From CAYZGU01 sp964478165 (GTDB lineage Bacteria > Poribacteria > WGA-4E > JAJDTR01): a stretch of 64,000 nt of DNA. Position numbers and translations under genes: made by a program. Under the pieces are notes generated by a model. That model was not told the origin of the DNA. It was given only the letters and a program-made list of their open reading frames with translations, and did no database searches. Each line of letters begins with the position of its first letter. Within the stretch, counting starts at the first letter, position 1. The stretch lies in NCBI GenBank assembly GCA_964478165.1, contig CAYZGU010000016.1, positions 62,001-126,000 on the forward strand, read 5' to 3'. Positions 55,248 to 63,900 of this stretch are shown here, piece after piece.

Positions 55248-57875
55248 ATGGCGACACCCGCACCTTCGTCACTTATTAATCAACTAAACGAGTTTTGCAC
55301 ACAATCACGCACACGGATTGAAAGCCGCCATCGTTTTGGTATCAACGGTGCGGAGATTCTCCAGGAGTATACCCATCTGGCAGATAACGTGATTCAACGG
55401 ATATATCAGTGTGCAACAGCGGAAGGTCTGATTGGGAACGACACTCCGGCCGCTGTTTTAGCCCTAGGTGGATACGGTCGATGCGAACTTAATCCGTATT
55501 CGGATATTGACATAATGTTGGTCTATGATGGTTCTAGTGTGACGATAAAACAGTTGCAGTCATTTGCGAATCAGCTAATCTCGGTCCTCTGGGATGTGGG
55601 TTTCGAGGTCGGACACAGTTGCAGGTCCATAAATGACTGTATTCAAGCGACGTATCAAGACGTGTTTTCAAAAACCTCAATGATCGAGGCACGCTACATC
55701 GTAGGCGCTAAAACGGTTTATCAGGAATTTCGGCGGCAGACATCAAAACACTTCTACAAACGAAAGGTAAATCGATTCATCACAACAACCATCCAAGAGT
55801 GGAAGCAGCGTCATGAGACATATGGCTCAACAATCTACTTACAGGAACCGAATATCAAAGAAAGCGTCGGAGGACTTAGGGATTTTCATACAGCGATTTG
55901 GGTCGCGGCTGTGAGGTATGGCATCAAAGAGTTAGACACGCTCGCTAAGCGTAAGATTGTTCCGCAGGCTATCGCAGAAGCGTGCGAAGCATCGCTAGAT
56001 TATCTATGGAGACTGCGCAATGAACTGCACTATGTGACAAGACGCAGAGCAGATAGTCTAACGTTTGAGGTTCAACAGACCATTGCTACTAATCTAGGCT
56101 ACACCGACGGAGAAAACGTCCTGGCGGAAGAGCAGATGATGCGAGATTACTATCTACACGCCGAAACTCTATTTGAATTCGCATCGCTTATAATTGACCG
56201 CGTAACGTACAGGCACACCTGGTTCACCTCCGCAATTAATCGTCTCTACACACGTAAGTTATCTGATGGATTTTCGATAAGCCGGGGATACATTAGGTTC
56301 CAAACAACGCGCTCTGATTTGTCAAAAGATTCGACCCGCATCATGAGGGTGTTTGTCCATGCTCAGGAACAGGAATGCCGCGTCGGAGCTGACGTGCGTT
56401 ACGGAATTGCGGTCAACCTTAATCGCATTGATGACGCGTTTCGCCACATGCGTCAGAACGCACAGTTGTTTCTTTCGATTCTTGGCCATTCCAAACACAT
56501 CGCCTCGACTCTACGCCGTATGCACCGTTGGCAAGTCCTCGACAATTACATACCGGAATTCGCCGCGATTCGTTCGCTGGTGCGGTATAATCGTCCGCAC
56601 GAATACACAGTTGACGAACATACCATGTGTGCTATTGAAAACTCTGAAGAGAAGACACTCCTAGAAATGGGGGATGGCGGACATTTCCTCAATATATTAA
56701 AATCGCTCCAAAAGCCTGAGATGTTAAGACTTGCGATTCTGTTACACGATGTGGGCAAAGGAATACAAGGGCATCAGGATCATGACCATCGAAGTGTGGA
56801 AGCAGCAAAGCCGGTCTTGAATCGACTCGGCCTTCAAAGTGAAGATTCGCAACTCATATTGTTCTTAATCTCAACCCATCTCGAGATGAACCGCATCGCC
56901 CGACAGCGCGATCTTGATGATGCGGTCACGATTGAACAATTCGCCCAATTAGTCGGTGACGAAGAAAAACTTAAAATGCTCTATTTGCTCACGTTCGCAG
57001 ATATGCGCGCGGTCAGTGTGGGTATTTGGACAGAATGGAACGCAATTCTACTCCGCCAACTTTACGATCGCACATTAAAACACCTCCGAGGTGAACCGTA
57101 TCGATTAAAGTTGAAAGAGCTTAAGGAACAGGTCAACCAGATAAAGGACAGTAGCCTTTCACCACACGAGATTGGCCTGCACTTCGAAATGATGCCGGAA
57201 CAAGAGTTAGCAGGTAACAGTCCCGAATTCATCATCAAGCAGATTCAGCTTATTTCACACCTTGGAAACGCCCCGATTAGAGTTTCGTGTTTTGCCGAAA
57301 GGAATACGCACACACAGCTCGGTATTTGCACGCGCGACACGCGCGGCACCCTTCGTCGAATCACGGCGGTAATGACGATGCACAACGTTAACATTTTGAG
57401 TGCAGACATCGAGACACGGAATGATGACTTTGCTATTGACGCCATAAACTTGACGAACACCAGCAACGGAGGATGCCTCAGTGCCGCCCAGCAAACTGAA
57501 ATTGCACAAACACTGAAGGCCGTATGGCATGATAGATTGAGCCTTGATGATTTGCTCCTGAACGCTAGGGGTTCGGATTCCAACAACCTGAACCGACGTG
57601 ACTTCTTGCCAGAAGTAAGAATTGATAACGCCGCATCTCCTCTCGCGACAATCATCGACATCAGGGCCGCGGACCGCATTGGTCTACTCTTCACCATCTT
57701 GGATCAAATTTTCAAGTTAAACCTCGACGTACGAGTAGCAAAGATTTCTACAGAAGGTTTCATCGCAATGGATTCGTTCTACGTCACCGACACGGACGGG
57801 ACGAAGGTGACAAACGCCGACCGGACGATGGCTATCAAGAACACTATGCAAGAACGTTTGTGCACTGAAACATGA
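55248..57875 (+). CDS. glnD: [Protein-PII] uridylyltransferase/uridylyl-removing enzyme
   Basis: 875 aa from the ATG at 55248, seven bases after GGAG (an ATG at 55242 is too close). GlnD adds or removes UMP on PII according to glutamine level and so controls nitrogen assimilation. Nucleotidyltransferase motif 'ALGGYGRCELNPYSDIDIM' at about residues 80-98; 'KESVGGLRDFHTA' follows; the HD phosphohydrolase has 'AILLHDVGKGIQGHQDHDH'. Two C-terminal ACT domains begin near residues 680 and 800 ('TIIDIRAADRIGLLFTILDQ'). Domain order and length are normal. It suits a genome rich in amide-nitrogen scavenging genes. No glnB or amt is in the window. Confidence 0.95.
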   Translation: MATPAPSSLINQLNEFCTQSRTRIESRHRFGINGAEILQEYTHLADNVIQRIYQCATAEGLIGNDTPAAVLALGGYGRCELNPYSDIDIMLVYDGSSVTIKQLQSFANQLISVLWDVGFEVGHSCRSINDCIQATYQDVFSKTSMIEARYIVGAKTVYQEFRRQTSKHFYKRKVNRFITTTIQEWKQRHETYGSTIYLQEPNIKESVGGLRDFHTAIWVAAVRYGIKELDTLAKRKIVPQAIAEACEASLDYLWRLRNELHYVTRRRADSLTFEVQQTIATNLGYTDGENVLAEEQMMRDYYLHAETLFEFASLIIDRVTYRHTWFTSAINRLYTRKLSDGFSISRGYIRFQTTRSDLSKDSTRIMRVFVHAQEQECRVGADVRYGIAVNLNRIDDAFRHMRQNAQLFLSILGHSKHIASTLRRMHRWQVLDNYIPEFAAIRSLVRYNRPHEYTVDEHTMCAIENSEEKTLLEMGDGGHFLNILKSLQKPEMLRLAILLHDVGKGIQGHQDHDHRSVEAAKPVLNRLGLQSEDSQLILFLISTHLEMNRIARQRDLDDAVTIEQFAQLVGDEEKLKMLYLLTFADMRAVSVGIWTEWNAILLRQLYDRTLKHLRGEPYRLKLKELKEQVNQIKDSSLSPHEIGLHFEMMPEQELAGNSPEFIIKQIQLISHLGNAPIRVSCFAERNTHTQLGICTRDTRGTLRRITAVMTMHNVNILSADIETRNDDFAIDAINLTNTSNGGCLSAAQQTEIAQTLKAVWHDRLSLDDLLLNARGSDSNNLNRRDFLPEVRIDNAASPLATIIDIRAADRIGLLFTILDQIFKLNLDVRVAKISTEGFIAMDSFYVTDTDGTKVTNADRTMAIKNTMQERLCTET

Positions 57876-58180
57876 TATCCAGACAACACTTACGTAGCTT
57901 ACTCGATACAGTCCTATGCTCTCACGCTAGAATAGACATTTACATGCTGCGAATGAATCACTGTCTCCGAAGCCACACATCCGTTTGGACTGCCTCAACA
58001 TCGACTAAAGTCCGATGGTTTCCTAATGCAGTAAATCTTACGTTAATGTCCGCTTTGACTTAGATTCCGGGTTCCCGTTTCACAGAACCACCCGCGGAAT
58101 AAGCGTTAGGCAGATCGTCTCTCTTCCTAACCGCTGCGCTATGCATTCAAGAATAGTAGAGGACAAGAAGGGAATGTCAC
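57876..58180. other. Intergenic region
   Basis: No feature recognised except an AAGGGA ribosome site just before 58181. Confidence 0.4.
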
Positions 58181-59174
58181 GTGCCTAGAGCAAATCGAAG
58201 ATTTCTTCTAGATTCAAGACCGGTCGGATACCCCAAAGAGTCCGACTTCAAAATGGTGACATCGCCCATTCCGCGACCGGAAACGGGCGATGTGTTGATA
58301 CGTACCTGCTACATCTCGGCTGATCCCTACGTGCGGAACCGCATGCGCGAAACAAATTCCTATGCACCCATGCTCGAGCTCAACGACGTTGTTCTCGCAG
58401 AGGGACTCGGACAAGTGATCGAATCAAGGGATGCGAACTTTCAGCGAGGGGAGATCTCAAGCCACCCTTGGGTTGGCAAGAGTACGCTATAATGAGACGT
58501 GCAGCGTTAACTAAAGTCGAACCTTCAATTACACCGATAACATCTGCGCTTGGAATCCTTGGCATTCCGGGTTTAACCGCATATTTCGGTCTGTTAGAAG
58601 TTGGCCAACTAAAGATTGGAGAGCGGGTTCTTGTTTTCGGTGCGGGTGGTGCCGTAGGTTCGGCCGTGGGACAAATTGCAAAGATTAAGAAATGCCACGT
58701 AGTTGGCGTAGCTGCAACCCAACAGAAAGTCGATTACATTGTGAACGAACTGGGTTTCGATGACGCATTCAATTACAACACTGTTGCAGATTATAATGCC
58801 AAATTGCAAGAGGTGTGCCCGAACGGAATTGATCTGTACTTCGATAATACCGGAAGCCAAGTGACCGATGCCGTCTTCCTGAATATTAACGTTAACGAGC
58901 GAATGGCTATCTGCGGACAGATTTCCCAGTACAACGCCATTGACACGCAGATAGGCCCGAGATTATTATGGCATCTCATTGCGAAACGCGCGCGAGTCGA
59001 AGGACTATTGGTCAGGGATTTCGAAATAGACACGCCGAGGGGCTCCAACAGATGGGAGAATGGCTATGGAGCGCTATGCTCAAACACAGGGAGACAATCA
59101 CGAACGGTCTGGAAAACGCTCAAAAAGCGTTCATAAGCATGCTCAAGGGGGGATATTGGAAAACAAATAGTTAA
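58181..59174 (+). pseudogene. NADP-dependent oxidoreductase (MDR, CurA/leukotriene-B4 dehydrogenase type), frameshifted
   Basis: Starts GTG with AAGGGA seven bases upstream. Frame one gives 'NRRFLLDSRPVGYP', 'YISADPYVRNRM' and 'GLGQVIESRDANFQRGE', then a one-base shift near 58455-58475. Frame two has 'LGWQEYAIMRRAALTKVE', 'LGIPGLTAYFGLLEVGQ' and the NADP loop 'VLVFGAGGAVGSAVGQIAK', then 'DLYFDNTGSQVTDAV'. A second shift near 59040 gives 'QQMGEWLWSAMLKHRETI' and 'GLENAQKAFISMLKGGYW'. The order fits the zinc-free MDR family. Two frameshifts and a short C-terminus make it inactive. It abuts the recombinase site. Confidence 0.85.
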
Positions 59175-59252
59175 GGTATGGCAGCACGACTAAGCCAACT
59201 ATATTTAGCGTTACAAACACGTGTCGGGCATCCCAGTTCTTGATGTTGTGGC

Positions 59253-59306
59253 ATCTAGTGCCATAATGTCCGATAAGTATCATTATCGGACATTATGGCA
59301 CTAGAT
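59253..59306. repeat. Perfect 24-bp-arm palindrome with Xer/dif-like core
   Basis: Arms 59253-59276 and 59283-59306 are exact reverse complements around GTATCA (59277-59282). The central 28 bp (59266-59293) are ATGTCCGATAA-GTATCA-TTATCGGACAT. Two 11-bp arms ending ATAA/TTAT around a 6-bp spacer is the architecture of Xer recombinase sites. It lies 75 bp upstream of a tyrosine recombinase gene. Site function is inferred. Confidence 0.7.
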
Positions 59307-59307
59307 T

Positions 59308-59318
59308 ACGTCCGATAA
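59308..59318 (+). promoter_or_regulatory. Additional recombinase half-site
   Basis: ACGTCCGATAA, 10 of 11 bases identical to the palindrome arm. Candidate accessory binding site. Confidence 0.45.
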
Positions 59319-59380
59319 GTGAAACGTTTCAGCGTCGAGTCGCGTAGTAGAGACTGATGCGACGGCCTTGATCACAATTA

Positions 59381-59391
59381 ATGTCCGATAA
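59381..59391 (+). promoter_or_regulatory. Recombinase half-site on the start codon
   Basis: ATGTCCGATAA, identical to the palindrome core arm, and also the first codons (Met-Ser-Asp-Asn) of the recombinase. Binding here could repress the gene. Confidence 0.45.
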
Positions 59392-60310
59392 CAAATACAT
59401 AAGAATGAACAAGTATCTACAAGATTACCAAGACTTCCTTTATGATGAGGATAAATCCGAGCGGACCATTCGCGCCTATCTGACCGACCTCCGCCTTTTT
59501 TTTGACTGGTTTGCACGTGACCATGCGTCCGAAGCTACCGCAGACGAAATAACCCCTTTAGACATCATTGATTACCGGAGCGTACTGCTCGAGGCGCATA
59601 AAAAGCCCGCCACGATCAATCGCACCTTAATCAGCATCTCAAACTTCCTTCAATGGGCCGAACAAGAAAACATAATCTCAAGCAATCCCGCAATTGGTGT
59701 GCACACTGTCACAGAGCAGACCCTCGGCCCACAATCGCTCGAGCGCAAGGAACAGCTGGCCTTTATCAGAGCGGTCCGAAAAACTGGCAAACTAAGAGAC
59801 CTGACAATAATAACTCTCCTTTTACATACAGGCATACGCGTTGGCGAACTGTGCAATTTAACCCATAGCGATATTACTCTATCACCACTTAGTAATATGC
59901 TTACCGTGCGAAAGGGTAAGGGCACTAAACAGCGCTCGGTTCCGCTAAACCCAACGATAACTAGAGTTTTAAAGGAGTACTTAAACTCACAGAACTGCAC
60001 TCCACCCGTAACTTCAACGGCTTCGCACGCGATGACACCCCAGTTCTTATTCTATGGCCAAAAGAGAATGCCGCTTTCTGACCGAGGTGTTCGGCACCTA
60101 ATAAAGAAATATGCCTATATCGCTAAATTGCCACACGTTACGCCTCACATCTTTAGGCATACCTGTGCGAAGAATCTTATTGACGCCGGAAATCCCATCG
60201 ATCGAGTAGCACGAATTTTAGGACATTCAAGTATCGCTACCACGTCATTATACACAATTCCTACCGATCGAGACCTGCATGTTACCATGAACAGCATATC
60301 GTGGGAATGA
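59381..60310 (+). CDS. Tyrosine recombinase (XerC/D-like)
   Basis: 309 aa, Xer size. The N-terminal SAM-like core-binding domain covers about residues 10-95 ('YQDFLYDEDKSERTIRAYLT', 'TINRTLISISNFLQWAEQEN'). The catalytic domain has Arg in 'LLHTGIRVGELCNLTH', Lys in 'VRKGKGTKQRSVPLN', His-x2-Arg in 'PHIFRHTCAKNLID', His in 'ARILGHSSIATTSLYT', whose Tyr is the nucleophile. All catalytic residues are present. It cuts and rejoins DNA through a 3'-phosphotyrosine. A dif-like palindrome directly upstream suggests its own target; the adjacent ribbon-helix-helix gene and dead oxidoreductase suggest a small mobile or plasmid-derived module rather than the housekeeping Xer. Confidence 0.92.
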   Translation: MSDNKYIRMNKYLQDYQDFLYDEDKSERTIRAYLTDLRLFFDWFARDHASEATADEITPLDIIDYRSVLLEAHKKPATINRTLISISNFLQWAEQENIISSNPAIGVHTVTEQTLGPQSLERKEQLAFIRAVRKTGKLRDLTIITLLLHTGIRVGELCNLTHSDITLSPLSNMLTVRKGKGTKQRSVPLNPTITRVLKEYLNSQNCTPPVTSTASHAMTPQFLFYGQKRMPLSDRGVRHLIKKYAYIAKLPHVTPHIFRHTCAKNLIDAGNPIDRVARILGHSSIATTSLYTIPTDRDLHVTMNSISWE

Positions 60311-60312
60311 CG

Positions 60313-60342
60313 GTCGCCCGATAGTCCCATTACTATCGCGAC
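60313..60342 (+). terminator. Hairpin just after the recombinase stop
   Basis: GTCGC-cc-GATAGT (60313-60325) pairs with ACTATC-GCGAC (60332-60342) around a 6-nt loop: 11 pairs with a two-base bulge. No T-tract. Confidence 0.35.
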
Positions 60343-60468
60343 TAGTACTCATATGTTATCTGAATCAGCTACGCTCTTTATCACGAAAGCATAGGCATAT
60401 TACTATTATGTATACACATCCATTTCTATATGGTCGGAATACCAACCATCACACATACAGGAATAACA

Positions 60469-60855
60469 ATGCGTGAATATCGGCAACCAAAGGACTCTCT
60501 AAAGAAACAGGTTAGCATATTACTACCGTTCGAGGTATACGAGGGCGCGAAACGCGATGCGTGTAAATATGGGCGTTCCATGGCATACCACATTGTGGAA
60601 ACGTTAAGATTGTCATTCGAGAAATCAATCCAGGAAATCGAAGCAGAGAGAGAGGCTGCCGAAAAGGAGATTATCCTACAACAAATGAAACGTCAGGCCT
60701 CGGACGCGAACGAGCCCGAGGCCTTTTTCGCAGCCTTAGAAACGGTGTTTGCCCGGTTCGCGCAGGTCAAGAAAGCGGATGAGTTCACCAAAGACTTTCG
60801 AGAGGACGTAATGACCTTTGCTCGGCTCATGCTCGACGCGGAGAGTTCCCAGTAA
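60469..60855 (+). CDS. Ribbon-helix-helix-like DNA-binding protein with coiled coil
   Basis: 128 aa from the ATG at 60469, six bases after AGGA. The N-terminal ~50 residues fit a ribbon-helix-helix: basic strand 'KKQVSILLPFEVYEGAKRDA' then 'YGRSMAYHIVETLRLSFEK'. Residues about 50-80 are Glu/Lys-rich and probably coiled coil ('IQEIEAEREAAEKEIILQQM'). The C-terminus is helical and acidic. No catalytic motif. Such small proteins act as plasmid copy/partition or antitoxin-type repressors, or regulate recombinases. It lies 158 nt behind the recombinase on the same strand and may regulate it. Function not assigned. Confidence 0.7.
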   Translation: MREYRQPKDSLKKQVSILLPFEVYEGAKRDACKYGRSMAYHIVETLRLSFEKSIQEIEAEREAAEKEIILQQMKRQASDANEPEAFFAALETVFARFAQVKKADEFTKDFREDVMTFARLMLDAESSQ

Positions 60856-60878
60856 CCTGCGTATACCGGGAACTCTCC
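60840..60878. terminator. 11-bp perfect hairpin overlapping the ribbon-helix-helix stop
   Basis: GGAGAGTTCCC (60840-60850, coding) pairs with GGGAACTCTCC (60868-60878); the TAA stop lies in the 17-nt loop. It separates two convergent genes and could terminate both. Confidence 0.5.
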
Positions 60879-60926
60879 CTTAGGGTTGAGTCATTACGCC
60901 GTTGTGCGCGTTATACGCTGCATCCT

Positions 60927-63900
60927 TCAGTACTTAAAGAGAATCCCACCCTTCAGAACGCCGAAACGCCTCGGATGCGTCTCCTCATCGACACGGAACA
61001 CATCGTGCATGAAGTGGTCTACTTGGAATGACAACCACGACGTCAAGGGCATAATCACCCCACCACCGAAGTTGTACCCCCTACCCGAGACAGTGGAACT
61101 TCGCCAATAGTTACCATATCCTGCACTGGCAAACCATCTAAGACCGAACGTCCGAACCAACTCTAATTTAAGGTTGAGAGACGCCTGAAAGAGTGCCTGG
61201 CGTTTAGCTTCATCGTCTTCGTCCAATTGGTACCACCCGAACTCCGCATCGCCCTCATCGAACCGGTGCCATCCGAACGACTGAACCAAGGAGATTCGGT
61301 CGGATATATGATAGGTATAGTCCAACACGAGCGCAATTTCGTCGTTGGTGATTCGATTGGCGTTTTGCCCGACATGCAGACTTCCCCACAAGCCGCCTCT
61401 GCGTGTTGTAGGCTCATTCCGCTTCGGAGGCCCAGCCTCTGTTTGTTCCGGCGACACGCCAGTCTGGGGGCCACCATACGGCGTTCTATCTTCGCCATCA
61501 GGAATCCCATCGTTGTCACTATCTTCGTCAATCCAGTTGGGAACACCATCCCCATCTGCATCTCCCTGGCGCTCCTTTTTGTCAGGAATTCCGTCGTTAT
61601 CTTGGTCACCATCTCGCGGCAACGGTACATTTACAACTGAGGGCCCGGCCAGCACGCCGCCACCACAGTCGTCCCCAACATATTCTGCGGTGACTTTCCA
61701 CGGTCCACCCTCAACAACCACATAGAAGTCCTCGAAGCAACCACTAGCATCGGTCACAACCGTGTGGTAGATAGGATTTCCCGCAGGGTCGATGTATTTG
61801 ACGACAATCTCTTCGTAAGGCCGCCGTGGACTAGTGCACCCCTGCGCAGTGATGATGGCACATGGGTTTTTGTGAGAAGACACGTCGCCCACGCCGTAGA
61901 AGCCTCGTGGTCGATGTGTCTTCGACTGTTTACTTTTCCGCATGAGTGAGTCTATCATCTTGCGATTACAATCAACGATGCCAGTATCAAAAGTCATCTT
62001 GGTGCGGGTTCGGAGATTGGCCTGGACCGTCCCGCCACCAACCTGAATCATCGTATCCCCACGTGGCGTCCAGGACGTGATGTCAAATTGAAAATCGTGG
62101 CATGGCGGCGCTTCATCCGGAGGCTGCACGGTCAACTCTCCCAGTATTTGCTGCCCGACACTCAATAGGGCCTTCTTCGGACTTAACTCCACCACCCACT
62201 CTGGAGATGGCAGACCTTCAAGACGGAAGTAGATAAGAGCAGGCTCTTGATAAGGATTCGTAAAATCAAATCGGTAGGTCACCCGTTCGTATGGACTAGC
62301 CGTTACGGACTCAACCTCCCGGAGATTTTGCTGCGCCCCATTGTTGTGTTCGTTAATATCGTTATTAACGTGCGGCATCGTTATGGACGCGCAGGAATGA
62401 GGATCTCCATCGTCAACCGGAGTCCACTCAACAAACCCAATCCAGTCATCGCCCGCGCTCAAGCTCTCCACATGTCGTTGCCCAAGAAAGGTATCAAAAT
62501 CGGCGGCGCCACCGACTGTATGATACGGCTCGGAAATTCGAAAAAACACATCAAACTCAAACGCATCGCCGGGACCTGGATTGTGAATCCGAGCGTAAAG
62601 ACGATTCGTTTCACCTGTTACCGGCCTGTCTCCACGGTCCATAGGAGTGAGTCCTGCCTCTTCGTCAAAACCATCTTTCAACGAGTCGACCCAGATATCA
62701 GGACTGTGCCACGCCTTAAACACGCCATCAATTGTATCTCCCCTCACGATATTCACGTCGTTGTCAATTGCTGGCGGATCATACTGTACATTGATATTGT
62801 AGTCTGCGCCGCCAGTACCAGCCTCCACAGCAATCTCGATTCCCGTGCCAGCGATTACACACATATCTCCCACCTGGAATGCTGCGTCTAGCAAGCTGGC
62901 TGTACCCGGGCCATTGTCACGGAGTTGTACAGGACCCTCCCCCTGAAGAATCATTTCGTTGACGTAGTAAATCAATACTCCGCTGCCAGGTAAGACGCTG
63001 TCTAGTGTGCCACTGCTATTATCACGTGCTTCAACAACATAAAACACATCTTCGTCGTCAATAGAAGCCGCACCCTCGCTCAACCCAAAGACGACCGCCT
63101 TTCGATTCAGCGACATTGAGGTTAGAACATTTATGGGAATTGGGTTCAGACCGGCGTAGACGGTGCCCGCCGCAGGGCGAGGGATGTAGAGAATATCGGA
63201 TCCGTGAGCGGTAATCCAATTTGCACGTTCTTTTGACCACGCAAGAAAATGGCTGTTGGTTAGGGGCTTGGCCATGTTATCCCATTCATCAACATGAGGC
63301 TTCGCAAACACAACATTCTCGTGCGCATATAGGTCCTCTAAACCGAATTGATGTCCCAAACCATGCGTAAAGCGTGCAACACTGTTTTCGTATCCCTGAA
63401 TGGACACCGAGACACGGCGCGTCAATCCAGTTGGCATATCATAGGGCCACGCTCCGGTTGTTGACCAATCGCCTGTGAAATCTTCATCATTAATAACAAT
63501 GATGAGACGATCTATATCGTCGGAAGGGTCCGCTGGGTCATCACCATCAAAGATACCCGGATCCGCAGCGATGAGCTTGGAAATAACCTCTTCTGACAGT
63601 TCAATGATAGGAGTACGACTTGGATGGTAGTAGAAGGTTGTGGGGTGATCCAGATTGATGGGACCACGATAGGTAGGAATAATGCTGACTTCGCCATAAG
63701 TGACTTCGCTAAAATAGTTTGCCGCGTCATTAATCGTGTTCATCAGATTAGGCAAGGACGGCACAAAGGCGATGTCGCTGAAGTTCGCACGAACCACAAG
63801 CAAGTTCTGGTCGCCTAGCGGCGCTGGGCCGTCTGGCATATCGCCGTTGGCAACAAGAGCGTATCCTTGAGCAGGATTACCGGTGTTAACAGCCGGAGCA

